A DNA stretch of 64,000 nt from Cellvibrio polysaccharolyticus (GCF_015182315.1 NZ_PRDL01000001.1:992001-1056000); one strand, 5' to 3'. Counted from the first letter of the stretch, positions 17,431 to 26,330 are shown. The notes: generated by a model not told the origin, from the sequence alone. Program-made: numbers and translations.

Positions 17431-17633
17431 TTTTTCCATTAAGCCCCGTGGCTTTGCCGGGTAATAGCAACCTTTTGCCGTGTATACCCGGCTTTTTCTG
17501 CTTTATTCGTGGCAAATATCTTCCCGATGATTCCGTTCAGGATGCGTGTCTGTACAATAGGCGCCTTTTCCGTGAAGGCCAGAGCGGTGCCCGGTTGGCA
17601 ACCGCCGTTTGATAGAACAAAGGTGAAAACACC

Positions 17634-19283
17634 ATGCAACGTGACAGCATGCATTATGACGTGGTTATCGTTGGCGCAGGCCCTTCAGGGCTGGCCGCTG
17701 CGATCCGCTTGAAGCAATTGGCCGAGGCCGAACAGCGCGAAATCAACGTCTGTGTATTGGAGAAAGCATCCGCCGTAGGCACCCATATTCTCTCGGGCGC
17801 CATTGTTGATCCGATTGCATTGAATGAACTGCTGCCCGACTGGAAAAACCAGGGGCTGCCGTTTCACTCCGAAGTGAAAGAGGATCGGTTCTTCTGGCTG
17901 ACTGAAAACGGCAAAGTGAGCATTCCTCATGTGTTGCTGCCGCCGCTGATGAAAAACTCCGAAGCCTATGTTGTGAGCCTTGGCCAGGTTTGCGAATGGC
18001 TGGGGGCGCAAGCCGAAGCGCTAGGCGTGGAAATTTACCCGGGCTTTGCTGCCGCTGAAATTCTTTATGATGAGCAAGGTCGTGTAAAAGGCGTTGCCAC
18101 TGGCGACATGGGTGTTGGTAAAAATGGCGAGCCCAAGCCGGAATACACCCAGGGAATGGAGCTGCACGCAAACTACACCTTGTTCGCTGAAGGTGTGCGT
18201 GGTTCGCTGACCCGTCAGCTGGAAGAGCGTTTTGAATTGCGCAAAGATGCGCAAGACCCGCATTACGGCCTTGGCTTCAAGGAATTGTGGCGCATTAAGC
18301 CGGCTAAATATCGCAAAGGCCATATTTCCCATACGCTGGGTTGGCCGTTGGATAATCAGACCGGTGGCGGTGGTTTTATTTATCACCAGGGTGAAAATGA
18401 AGTGGCAATCGGCTTTGTGGTTCACCTCAACTACAAAAATCCGCACCTGTCATTGTTTGATGAATTCCAGCGCTTTAAAACCCATCCGTTGGTGCGTGAT
18501 TTACTGGAAGGCGGCGAGCGGCTTTCTTACGGCGCGCGCGCAATTTCCGAAGGCGGCATTCAATCGCTGCCGAAATTGACTTTCCCTGGCGGGGCCTTGA
18601 TTGGTTGTGCTGCCGGTATGGTGAATGTGCCGCGCATTAAAGGTTCTCACAATGCAGTGAAATCCGGCATGTTAGCTGCCGAGGCGGCTTTTGCTGCGCT
18701 AGGTGAAGAGCGTGCCAATGATGAACTGGTCCGTTATAGCGAACAATTGAAAAAATCCTGGGTTTGGCAGGATCTGGACAAGGTGCGCAACGTCAAACCG
18801 GCACTGTCCCGCTATGGCACTTTGGCCGGTATGGCCTACGCCGGTTTTGAACTGTGGCTTGGCAGTTTTGGTGTTCGTTTGCCCTGGACATTGCCGCACG
18901 GCAAAGCCGATCACGACAGCCTGGTACCAGCATCTGAAGCGAAAGCTATTACCTATGCAAAGCCGGATGGTGTGTTGACCTTTGATCGTTTGTCTTCCAT
19001 TGCGCTGTCGAATATCAGCCATGAGGATGATCAGCCAAACCATTTAACACTCAAAGATGCGTCCATTCCGGTGGCTTATAACTTGCCGATTTTTGCCGCA
19101 CCGGAGCAACGTTATTGCCCGGCAGGCGTGTATGAAATTATTCAGGATCACGGTCAGCCGAAGCTGCTGATTAACTCCCAGAACTGCATCCACTGCAAAA
19201 CCTGCGATATCAAAGATCCGAAGCAGAATATTGTTTGGGTAACACCGGAAGGCGGCAGCGGGCCTTGTTATATCGGGATGTAA
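17634..19283 (+). CDS. electron transfer flavoprotein-ubiquinone oxidoreductase
   Basis: A 549-residue membrane-associated FAD and 4Fe-4S protein that passes electrons from ETF to ubiquinone. The N-terminal Rossmann motif is VVIVGAGPSGLAAAIRLKQL. Middle segments ALIGCAAGMVNVPRIKGSHNA and the membrane-facing region are typical. The C-terminus holds NCIHCKTCDIKDPKQNIVWV, which with an earlier Cys (RYCPAGVYE) binds the cluster, and ends PEGGSGPCYIGM. AAGGTG lies upstream of ATG 17634. Together with etfBA it completes the route into the respiratory chain. A hairpin repeat follows. Confidence 0.97.
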   Translation: MQRDSMHYDVVIVGAGPSGLAAAIRLKQLAEAEQREINVCVLEKASAVGTHILSGAIVDPIALNELLPDWKNQGLPFHSEVKEDRFFWLTENGKVSIPHVLLPPLMKNSEAYVVSLGQVCEWLGAQAEALGVEIYPGFAAAEILYDEQGRVKGVATGDMGVGKNGEPKPEYTQGMELHANYTLFAEGVRGSLTRQLEERFELRKDAQDPHYGLGFKELWRIKPAKYRKGHISHTLGWPLDNQTGGGGFIYHQGENEVAIGFVVHLNYKNPHLSLFDEFQRFKTHPLVRDLLEGGERLSYGARAISEGGIQSLPKLTFPGGALIGCAAGMVNVPRIKGSHNAVKSGMLAAEAAFAALGEERANDELVRYSEQLKKSWVWQDLDKVRNVKPALSRYGTLAGMAYAGFELWLGSFGVRLPWTLPHGKADHDSLVPASEAKAITYAKPDGVLTFDRLSSIALSNISHEDDQPNHLTLKDASIPVAYNLPIFAAPEQRYCPAGVYEIIQDHGQPKLLINSQNCIHCKTCDIKDPKQNIVWVTPEGGSGPCYIGM

Positions 19284-19357
19284 ATTGAGATATAGCTGCG
19301 GCTGACTTTCTCCAGCTTAACAAGAGTCTGAAGAGGCGAGTCGTTCATCCGCTTTGC

Positions 19358-19448
19358 ATCAAAACCTGTATTTCAAAAACGCATAAATACATCCTGTAGC
19401 TCCGACGAGTCATCCCTGACTCGACGGTTTTGAAATACAGGTTTTGAT
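19358..19448 (+). repeat. long-hairpin intergenic repeat, copy 1
   Basis: A perfect 21-bp inverted repeat (19358-19378 against 19428-19448) encloses a 49-base core that is nearly the same in two other copies at 45.9 and 48.9 kb. The core contains an inner hairpin, CGAGTCA-TCCC-TGACTCG, preceded by GTAG. It lies between the convergent ETF-QO and VF530 genes and could terminate both. The GTAG plus palindrome resembles REP elements served by RAYT transposases, but no such gene is in the window. Confidence 0.8.
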
Positions 19449-19542
19449 ACAAAGCTACTATCGTGCCTATAAGAAAGTTTGATGGCCGTGTTCTTCAATA
19501 AATTCGCGTTTTAATGGGGAGAGTTTTGTCGCGGTGTTGGGC

Positions 19543-19761
19543 TTAGCTGGAAAACGTTTCTATGTATAACGCCTCAACCTTCTCTCTCGCCCATGGCGTT
19601 TTGCGTAAAAATTTCAAACTGGATTTCACACTCGGATCAGCTTGAAAGCAGCGTATGCTGATCAGTTGGCCCAGCTTTTCCCAACCATAATGTGCATGCA
19701 GCTGCGTAATAACCTGTTCGAGGGTAACACCGTGCAGCGGGTTGTTTGGTTGTGATGACAT
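19543..19761 (-). CDS. VF530-family small DNA-binding-like protein
   Basis: A 72-residue protein. NNPLHGVTLEQVITQL, HYGWEKLGQLISIRCFQADP and SVKSSLKFLRKTPWAREKVE are the conserved blocks of the VF530 (DUF2132) family, named from a Vibrio structure with a possible DNA-binding fold. Length is right for the family. Function is unknown. It is convergent with ETF-QO and lies downstream of the MFS gene on the same strand. Confidence 0.9.
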   Translation of the reverse strand: MSSQPNNPLHGVTLEQVITQLHAHYGWEKLGQLISIRCFQADPSVKSSLKFLRKTPWAREKVEALYIETFSS

Positions 19762-19837
19762 AGAGGCGAGTCCGTTAGTAAAAGTCTTGCCAGTGTAACG
19801 GCAACCCGCCCCTTTTCAAAAGCAATGCAGTATTGCT

Positions 19838-21070
19838 TTAGTGTTTTTTGCTACTCATATCCGGCAGGAAAACAGCGAATATGCCAAGCAAGGGTAACCA
19901 GGCGCAGAGTTTGAAAATATAGGTAATGCTGGTTACGTCAGCCACGGCACCCAGCACCGCCGCCGCGATACCGCTAAAGCCAAACATCATGCCGTAAAAA
20001 ATACCCGAGATCATGCCGATTTTTCCGGGCATCAATTCCTGTGCGAAAACGATAATCGCCGAGAACGCCGATGATAAAACCAGACCGATGATGACACTCA
20101 ATACGCCTGCCCAAAACAAATTGCAGTAGGGCAATAACAAGGTCATGGGCGCTACGCCAAGAATGGAAACCCAGATCACCTGTTTGCGCCCGATTTTGTC
20201 GCCAACAGGGCCTCCAACAAAGGTGCCGATAGCCACAGCAGCTAGAAACAGAAATAAAAACAGCTGCGAACTGGCGATGGAAATATCGAAGTTTTCTATC
20301 AGGTAAAAGGTGTAGTAGTTGCTTAGGCAAGCCATGTAAACATATTTGGAAAATACCAGCAGCGCCAGCACCAGCAAGGCATTGGTGGTTTGTTGCTTCG
20401 ACAGGCCATTGTCGAGATTTACCGGCCCGCGCGCTTTGATTGCCGCATGGGATTCAACCACCCAGCGGCTGACTTTGTGCAACACAATAATGCCGACGAT
20501 GGCAAGAATACAAAACCAGCCGATAGCGCCCTGGCCGCGTGGAATAATAATCGCTGCTGCCAATAATGGCCCCAGTGCCGATCCCGCGTTGCCGCCCACC
20601 TGAAAACACGACTGCGCCAGACCATAGCGACCACCGGATGCCATGCGCGCTACGCGGGAGGCTTCCGGGTGAAAGGTGGATGACCCGACTCCAATAATCG
20701 CCGATGCCACCAATAGCAGGGTAAAGCTGTTGACGACGGCCAGCATGATCAACCCGACCAGGGTGAATACCATCCCCAGCGGCAGCAAGCCCGGTTTGGG
20801 GTGTTTGTCGGTATAAAGGCCAACCGCCGGTTGCAGCAGTGACGCCGTGATCTGAAAAATCAGTGTAATCAAACCTATTTGGGTAAAGGTGAGCAGATAC
20901 TGCTCTTTCAGCATCGGATAAATAGCAGGCAATACCGCCTGAATCAGGTCATTCAGAAGGTGAGAAAAACTGACCGCGGCGACCACAGGAAAAACCAGCC
21001 GGGACGGATCATAAGTAGAGGAAACCGGCGATGCGAGGGGAGCATCCGGCGATTCATTAGCAGTTTTCAT
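19838..21070 (-). CDS. fsr: Fsr-like MFS drug exporter (fosmidomycin-resistance family)
   Basis: A 410-residue, 12-helix transporter. SFSHLLNDLIQAVLPAIYP, FTQIGLITLIFQITASLLQP and FHPEASRVARMASGGRYGLA correspond closely to E. coli Fsr. The family exports fosmidomycin in E. coli; other substrates are not known. ATG 21070 is chosen, and the frame upstream is an antisense shadow of the AraC gene. A divergent AraC regulator shares the promoter region, the usual setting for a substrate-induced pump. Confidence 0.88.
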   Translation of the reverse strand: MKTANESPDAPLASPVSSTYDPSRLVFPVVAAVSFSHLLNDLIQAVLPAIYPMLKEQYLLTFTQIGLITLIFQITASLLQPAVGLYTDKHPKPGLLPLGMVFTLVGLIMLAVVNSFTLLLVASAIIGVGSSTFHPEASRVARMASGGRYGLAQSCFQVGGNAGSALGPLLAAAIIIPRGQGAIGWFCILAIVGIIVLHKVSRWVVESHAAIKARGPVNLDNGLSKQQTTNALLVLALLVFSKYVYMACLSNYYTFYLIENFDISIASSQLFLFLFLAAVAIGTFVGGPVGDKIGRKQVIWVSILGVAPMTLLLPYCNLFWAGVLSVIIGLVLSSAFSAIIVFAQELMPGKIGMISGIFYGMMFGFSGIAAAVLGAVADVTSITYIFKLCAWLPLLGIFAVFLPDMSSKKH

Positions 21071-21133
21071 AACAGTCTTCACAGCGAGCGGATAGGAAAA
21101 AGGCGAGTATAGGCGCGAGTAAAAAAGTTCAAA

Positions 21134-21161
21134 TGACAATAATTGATGAATAAGTGACAAT
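21134..21161. promoter_or_regulatory. direct repeats, candidate AraC-type operator
   Basis: Two TGACAAT copies (21134-21140 and 21155-21161) lie 21 bp apart, two turns of the helix, in the 123-base gap between the divergent exporter and regulator genes. Spaced direct repeats on one face of DNA are how AraC-family dimers bind. No binding data. Confidence 0.4.
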
Positions 21162-21193
21162 CCGTAAATTACCGCCAATCGGGAGGTTATCTC

Positions 21194-21970
21194 GTGGCCA
21201 TTCGTGAAAATGAAAGTGAGGCCTGGCAGCATTTGCCGCGCCCGGTGGTTGCATGGGCGGGCGCTTATGCCATGGGCGATTCGGTGCCCATGCATCAGCA
21301 TCCAAGAGCGCAGCTGCTGTATGCCGTAGAGGGCGTAATGCGGATTCATACCAGCGATCGCGTTTGGATTATTCCTCCGCAGCGGGCGTTGTGGGTGCCG
21401 CCGGGTGTTTTGCACAGCCACATATCCATGAGCGATGTGCAGATGCGCACGCTTTATATCAACCCGGATATTGCTGAAGCCCTGGGGCTGGATTGCTATG
21501 TGTTCGCGGTGTCGCCCTTGTTGCGGGAATTGATTCTGGCCCTGAGCCGGGAGCCGATGGAATACCCGGTGCCCGGTCGGGGCGAGCATCTGGTGGCGTT
21601 GATTCTTTCGGAAATTGCCTCGGCGTCGCGAGTGCACATGGACATTCCCTGGCCATCTGACCGCCGTTTGCAGCAAGTGTGTCAGCGGGTGCTGGATAAC
21701 CCGGGCGCTGCCAATACGATAGAGCAACTGGCAGATGCCGCCGGTGCCAGTAGCCGGACGATGATCCGGCTGTTTCAAAAACAAACCGGATTGCGCTATC
21801 GCCAGTGGTTACAACAGGTTCAACTGGCCGAAGCGCTGGCAAGGTTGGATCGCGGTGAGTCCATTGCCACTATTGCCCGGGCATTGGGCTATGCTCGCCC
21901 GGGCGCTTTCTCGGCGATGTTTCGCAAACACTTCGGCAGCTCGCCGCAACACTACTGGAAACAACAGTAA
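21194..21970 (+). CDS. AraC-family regulator with cupin sensor domain
   Basis: A 258-residue regulator. The N-terminal half is a cupin-type sensor (MHQHPRAQLLYAVEG, VPPGVLHS). The C-terminal 90 residues contain the two helix-turn-helix units, with TIEQLADAAGASSRTMIRLFQK and SIATIARALGYARPGAFSAMF. Overall plan matches the YeaM/NimR group, which controls a neighbouring MFS pump. Start is GTG 21194 with GGGAGG eight bases upstream. It most likely controls the divergent exporter. Its stop is only ten bases from the convergent pilX stop. Confidence 0.88.
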   Translation: MAIRENESEAWQHLPRPVVAWAGAYAMGDSVPMHQHPRAQLLYAVEGVMRIHTSDRVWIIPPQRALWVPPGVLHSHISMSDVQMRTLYINPDIAEALGLDCYVFAVSPLLRELILALSREPMEYPVPGRGEHLVALILSEIASASRVHMDIPWPSDRRLQQVCQRVLDNPGAANTIEQLADAAGASSRTMIRLFQKQTGLRYRQWLQQVQLAEALARLDRGESIATIARALGYARPGAFSAMFRKHFGSSPQHYWKQQ

Positions 21971-21980
21971 GCGTTGCCGC

Positions 21981-24098
21981 TTACAGATAACGGCTCCAGC
22001 GAATATCCATGCTGCCACTGGCACCGGCTTCGCCAGCGCCGGGTACGCTGCTACTGCCGGTCGGGTCGTAACCGGGCGGAAGGTCGCGCAAATCGACAGT
22101 CGTTTTTGCCCCAATGCTATGTTTGAGAATCTCCCGTTGTGCCAGTGCTGTAATGTAGCCGTGCACAGTGGTATTGCCACTGCTGACGAACAGATTGCCT
22201 GCCTTTACTGCGCCGCGAATATCGGTGCTGGCACCTGTTTTGATGTCCCCGCCCTGATAGGTGTCGCAAGTGTTATCTGTGCAGCTACCGGCCATGACCG
22301 CATAGTTGGCAATACCATTGACAGCGTTGTACAGGTATTCGCCATTTTTACAAAGCTGGGTTGGTACTACATTAGGGAAATATTTGTTAACGCAAATACC
22401 AGTCGGCGCATAGGTTTTGTCGTTTTGCTGTCCGTTGTAGCCGGCAAAGTTGGGCGCGTACATATCCATCTTGCCTGCGGTATCAACATTACCGGTGGCC
22501 AGTAGGGTGTTGTAATAAGTGCCGGTTGAGATAGTCAGGTCGCCCTCAAAGAAGGCAATGCCCGGCGCAAGGCTGGTGCCATCCAGCGTCCATTTACCCG
22601 TTTTGGTTTTTGCATCCCATTTGTAGGAAATCAATATGCTTTGCAGAACGTCATGGCCTGCGCCAATTTTTATCACGCAGTCGCTGGCTTGTGAGGGCTT
22701 GGGGACAAGGCACGCCCAATCATTAAATACTGTGTTACCAATTTTTCCGTGGAATAAATAATAATTTCCGTTGGGGATACCCTGAATATTCTTGAGCGTA
22801 ACACGCAGCGTTGTTTTATCCGGGTCGACATAAAACACATAGTTTGCTGCTGGTTTTAATGCATTTACATCAAACACTTCCTTGCGGATATTAACCGGCA
22901 AGGCGGGGGAAAGGTCCAGTGTGTAGCCAGGTATTTTCTGACGTTTATTTTCCGGAGCCAGATGCCCACCGTTGTCTGGAAACTTGAAGTTACCACCGTA
23001 AGTTGCTTTTTCCTTCAAGGTAAAACCCCAGGTAATTGAGATATTGCCTTCTGCATACATATTGGTAATGGTGGCCGAGTTTTCGACGATAATATCGCCC
23101 CGGCTATTTACAGTAGTAATGGTTGGTGTACCGGAAAGACGCACACCGCTGACTTGCGGATCACAAAGTCGTTCGGCATCGACGGCGCATTTTTGCAAAT
23201 CACCTTTGCCCGCCAATGCAGTGACCGTGCCCCACTTGCTGCCAGAAATATGAATTGAGCCATTGGCGATAACATCTTCATTGACCTTGCCGTTCGGGTA
23301 GGTCACGTTGAATGCACAAATATTATTGGTAGCAGACAGCAATCCGGCTGATGCACCACTACTAAGATGGATATCGCAGTTCGCATGCAATTCCTTGAAA
23401 AAGGAGCTGCCGCCATTGAATTTGATAGAGCCGGTGGAGCGAATAATATCCACACCGGTAATGGATGTGCTGCCAATATCAACATTACCAATCACGTTAA
23501 TTTCATAAGCGGTGGTGTCACCTTTATCTTTAAAAACATCAATCCCGCCGGTCATTTTCAAACCGCCATGGAAATTGATGGTGCTGTTGTTGGGTACACT
23601 CTCGCCCGTCGTCGGTTCGGTGCCGGTGTACATGACTTCGAGTGTGGATGAAGAATGGGCGCGGGTATCTTCGGCGGCAATTGCGGTAATTTGCACTACG
23701 ATATGCGGCATCTCACCTTCCAATGCGCGTGATGTTAGCAACTCAGTTCTTAGAATTTTTGCAGTAACGTCATCCATCCCAAGGTTGATATCCACCGGCG
23801 TGCCTGCGGCAAGTGCTGCCGTCAGTGCGGTATAAAAGGTTTCCCATTCGGTTGCATCCTGACGCAGCATTTGAAAATACTGTCGGGTGACTTCGGCCGC
23901 TGACCAGGCTCTGACTTGCGCCTGGGTTTGGGCATGTACGCTGATGCTTTGTTCCTGAGTAACCCGGATGTGATAAACGGAGCCAATAATCGCTGCCGTC
24001 AGTGACAAGCCGATCATTAATAGAATCAGCATCGAGGCGATGCCACTCTGTTTTTTAAACGTGGGCATGGAAGTTCGTAATCGTTTTGTCTGTGTCAT
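21981..24098 (-). CDS. pilX: unusually large PilX-like minor pilin with beta-rich passenger domain
   Basis: A 705-residue protein that begins like PilX/GspK pseudopilins: a short basic leader, KQSG|IASMLILLMIGLSLTAA as prepilin cleavage site and membrane helix, then a long helix (QAQVRAWSAAEVTRQYFQM). PilX proteins are usually below 250 residues. Here about 550 residues follow, rich in Gly, Thr, Ile and Asn, with repeated short turns (SINFNGGSSF-like, TGGIDVFKDKGD, ASTDIRGAVKAGNLFVSSGN). These fit a beta-helix or surface-display domain with several Cys pairs. The start overlaps the pilW stop (ATGA). It is last in the operon and could be the pilus-tip subunit, perhaps doing the adhesin job normally done by PilY1, which is absent here. 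Confidence 0.75.
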   Translation of the reverse strand: MTQTKRLRTSMPTFKKQSGIASMLILLMIGLSLTAAIIGSVYHIRVTQEQSISVHAQTQAQVRAWSAAEVTRQYFQMLRQDATEWETFYTALTAALAAGTPVDINLGMDDVTAKILRTELLTSRALEGEMPHIVVQITAIAAEDTRAHSSSTLEVMYTGTEPTTGESVPNNSTINFHGGLKMTGGIDVFKDKGDTTAYEINVIGNVDIGSTSITGVDIIRSTGSIKFNGGSSFFKELHANCDIHLSSGASAGLLSATNNICAFNVTYPNGKVNEDVIANGSIHISGSKWGTVTALAGKGDLQKCAVDAERLCDPQVSGVRLSGTPTITTVNSRGDIIVENSATITNMYAEGNISITWGFTLKEKATYGGNFKFPDNGGHLAPENKRQKIPGYTLDLSPALPVNIRKEVFDVNALKPAANYVFYVDPDKTTLRVTLKNIQGIPNGNYYLFHGKIGNTVFNDWACLVPKPSQASDCVIKIGAGHDVLQSILISYKWDAKTKTGKWTLDGTSLAPGIAFFEGDLTISTGTYYNTLLATGNVDTAGKMDMYAPNFAGYNGQQNDKTYAPTGICVNKYFPNVVPTQLCKNGEYLYNAVNGIANYAVMAGSCTDNTCDTYQGGDIKTGASTDIRGAVKAGNLFVSSGNTTVHGYITALAQREILKHSIGAKTTVDLRDLPPGYDPTGSSSVPGAGEAGASGSMDIRWSRYL

Positions 24099-24775
24099 GG
24101 CGTTACACCGGGGGTAACTGAAAAATTCAGCAAGCAGGTTGTACTATTCAACGTTTGCCCTGAAGCTTCAGCGGCATTCAACGTAATACTGATACTGCCA
24201 GCCCCGGCAACACCGAAACCCCGGCAGGGTGTGGTGATGTCGTGCGTGGTCAGCGTAATGGTGACGGCGAGCAGTGTCTGAATATCCTGGGTGTCGAAAA
24301 TCAAGCGACGGAATTCCCAGTCAGAGGCGGAGGCATCGGATATGGAGGCACAATCTTTCTCTACCAGTTCATACAGCCCTTTTTCTGCATCGCCCGATGG
24401 CGCATACAAACCGGCGCATCGGCTCTGGGCTGCAGGTTGTACCTGCCAGATGAGCACATTGCCGGTACCGTCATTGCCGATGGGTGTTCCTGCAACGCGA
24501 TTGTCGGTGCGGGTTGCTGCAGATAATAGTTGCAAATGTTCACTGCGGTTGGCATTGACCACACCATAACCGGCAGATTGAAGATGAATACCGGCAATCA
24601 GCAGCCCGGAAGCACGCTCGCCGGTTATGCGGGCATCGCGTGATGATTGTGTGGTGGTTTTAACGCTGTTGCTGAACAGGCTCATCATGCCGAGAATGGC
24701 AATCATGGAGATCAGCAAACCGATCATCAAACTCAGTAGCGACATACCTGTCTGACGATTTTTTGTTAACTGCAT
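24095..24775 (-). CDS. pilW: type IV pilus assembly protein PilW-like
   Basis: A 226-residue minor pilin with an N-terminal class III signal QTG|MSLLSLMIGLLISMIAILG and a long amphipathic helix. A globular part follows with four or more Cys. Position 5 of the mature chain is Ser, not the Glu that normally pairs with the N-terminus of the neighbouring subunit. Its place between PilV and PilX is the standard order. It primes pilus assembly with the other minor pilins. Coupled to pilX by an ATGA overlap. Confidence 0.82.
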   Translation of the reverse strand: MQLTKNRQTGMSLLSLMIGLLISMIAILGMMSLFSNSVKTTTQSSRDARITGERASGLLIAGIHLQSAGYGVVNANRSEHLQLLSAATRTDNRVAGTPIGNDGTGNVLIWQVQPAAQSRCAGLYAPSGDAEKGLYELVEKDCASISDASASDWEFRRLIFDTQDIQTLLAVTITLTTHDITTPCRGFGVAGAGSISITLNAAEASGQTLNSTTCLLNFSVTPGVTP

Positions 24776-24787
24776 GAAATAGTGGCC

Positions 24788-25195
24788 TCAGGGAGACGGT
24801 GCGGGTGTGCCGTGCGACAGGATGATTTCGCCATCACCGCCATACAAATCGGTGCTGGATGCTGTAAGAGAAAGTCCGGTTTGAACCTGGGGCAAGGTTT
24901 TTGCCGACACGTTGATCCCGGGAATGGAAACGGTCAGTTCCTGGTTAACGGGCGTTTCGTTCAGCGTAATAGTCTGCTCGGCAATGCGCATTGTCTGTTT
25001 GGCGCTGTCGCGAGTCTGGAGATATTCGCGCATGTGCATGACAGTAAGATTTTGCGTGGTGGTGTAACGCTGCGCCGCCAGCGATTTGGACGTAGCGTAA
25101 GCAACACCCAACCCGAGAACGGAAACCAGCAACATACTGATCATCGATTCAATCAGAGAGCTGCCCTGTTGATGTTTAATAGAGGATGCCAACAT
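24788..25195 (-). CDS. pilV: type IV pilus modification protein PilV-like
   Basis: A 135-residue minor pilin. The cleavage motif QQG|SSLIESMISMLLVSVLG has Glu at mature position 5 and a full membrane helix. The C-terminal part is short, so this is a compact PilV. Its 5' end overlaps fimT by 20 bases and pilW begins 12 bases after its stop, placing it in the same transcript. Confidence 0.82.
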   Translation of the reverse strand: MLASSIKHQQGSSLIESMISMLLVSVLGLGVAYATSKSLAAQRYTTTQNLTVMHMREYLQTRDSAKQTMRIAEQTITLNETPVNQELTVSIPGINVSAKTLPQVQTGLSLTASSTDLYGGDGEIILSHGTPAPSP

Positions 25196-25655
25196 CTTCT
25201 TCAGAACCTTTACTGACTTTGTAGGTTACCTGGTGGGTATTAATAACCATGTCGCCGCTATCCAGCAGCTGACCGGTATTGGTAAAGCGAATACTGCTGG
25301 AGGCCGGATCGGTAAATTCGATAGTGATGCCTTTGGGGATGGGCAGGCTCCATTTCTCTGCAGCGTCGGCATCGTTACAAAGGGCCGGGCAGGCAATCAT
25401 AAGTTCGTTGGGGGTATCAATCATCAACTCGGCAGCAGGATCATTCGCCGTCACCATTTTTGCATTGCGCAAGGCCAGGGCTTTTGCCTGCCCCCATGCC
25501 TGTTGCAGAGAGCTCTTGCCGGTGTGTACCTGAGTGCTGCCAACCCAGGCACCGGTAAATGGCATGGCGACCAGCGCTAAAATGCCGCCGATCAAAATAA
25601 CAATCATCAGCTCAATCAGGGTAACGCCACGCTGATGTGTGCAAGGTTTTACCAT
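25176..25655 (-). CDS. fimT: GspH/FimT-family minor pilin
   Basis: A 159-residue pseudopilin. Class III leader and helix QRG|VTLIELMIVILIGGILALVAMP are followed by the GspH/FimT domain (SSLQQAWGQAKALALRNAKMVT, a Cys pair at CPALC, SIRFTNTGQLLDSGD). FimT relatives take part in pilus priming, and some bind DNA during competence. Its start overlaps pilE and its end overlaps pilV. Confidence 0.85.
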   Translation of the reverse strand: MVKPCTHQRGVTLIELMIVILIGGILALVAMPFTGAWVGSTQVHTGKSSLQQAWGQAKALALRNAKMVTANDPAAELMIDTPNELMIACPALCNDADAAEKWSLPIPKGITIEFTDPASSSIRFTNTGQLLDSGDMVINTHQVTYKVSKGSEEDVGILY

Positions 25656-26068
25656 GAAGTCAGGCTGCCACAGTCGCCGGTAATGGTGCGGGTATTGTCG
25701 TTTTTCAATGTCAGGTCGCAGGTGTTCATACTGCCTTTGCCTGTGGCCTTCAGGGTATAAATCTGCGTACCGCTGGCGGGTTTAGTGTAGCTGTAGTCAA
25801 AAAAATCCCCCTGAGTTGCCTGCCAGGTAGTGAACTGGGTGACGTTTTCCTCGGTGGAGTATTTCAGCTTCCGTTGAAAATCATTTTCTACCGCCGCGCT
25901 AAGCGAAATGAGATCGGCTCCGGCAGTTTTAGCGCGACTTTTTTTGATGAAATTCTGATAACCGGGCAGGGCAATAGCCGCGAGAATGGCAACCACCACC
26001 ACCACGATCATCAATTCAACGAGGGTAAAACCGACTTGCGAATAGCGGGACTGCGAGGGGCGGCGCAT
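25649..26068 (-). CDS. pilE: PilE-type minor pilin
   Basis: A 139-residue pilin beginning with a 12-residue leader and QVG|FTLVELMIVVVVVAILAAIALP, a textbook type IV pilin start with Glu5. The C-terminus has two Cys (NTCDLTLK and GDCGSL), giving the usual D-loop. It is first in the minor pilin operon pilE-fimT-pilV-pilW-pilX, read leftwards from here. Confidence 0.9.
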   Translation of the reverse strand: MRRPSQSRYSQVGFTLVELMIVVVVVAILAAIALPGYQNFIKKSRAKTAGADLISLSAAVENDFQRKLKYSTEENVTQFTTWQATQGDFFDYSYTKPASGTQIYTLKATGKGSMNTCDLTLKNDNTRTITGDCGSLTSW

Positions 26069-26280
26069 ATAAGGTTCTCATGCGTAGATGTGGCATAAGG
26101 CGCCATACTCGAATTTGCGCAGAAGAAAGTCAACAAGAATTGTGCGGCGCATCACATCTTATTGTTTTGAATCAGATTTCTTTTTTGGGTGGTGGACTCG
26201 GCAGTGTGGTTTGACGATTTTGGCCGCGGCTGGTTACTTTGTGAGTGGTTGGCGGTCAAAAATTGGTTGCAGAAATAACG

Positions 26281-26304
26281 GCGCCGGCGGTGGGTTGCCG
26301 GCGC
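26281..26304 (-). terminator. GC-rich hairpin after mdtC
   Basis: GCGCCGGC and GCCGGCGC form a perfect 8-bp stem with an 8-base loop, 27 bases past the mdtC stop. On the minus strand it is followed only by GTTATTTC, so termination strength is uncertain. Confidence 0.5.
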
Positions 26305-26330
26305 TTGGAGGCGTGGGGAAAGGCTCTATT

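Noticed and set aside
21071..21784. N-terminal extension of the Fsr-like exporter to 648 residues
   Set aside because: The extension is antisense to the AraC regulator and has no transporter character; Fsr proteins are about 400 residues and the ATG at 21070 fits.
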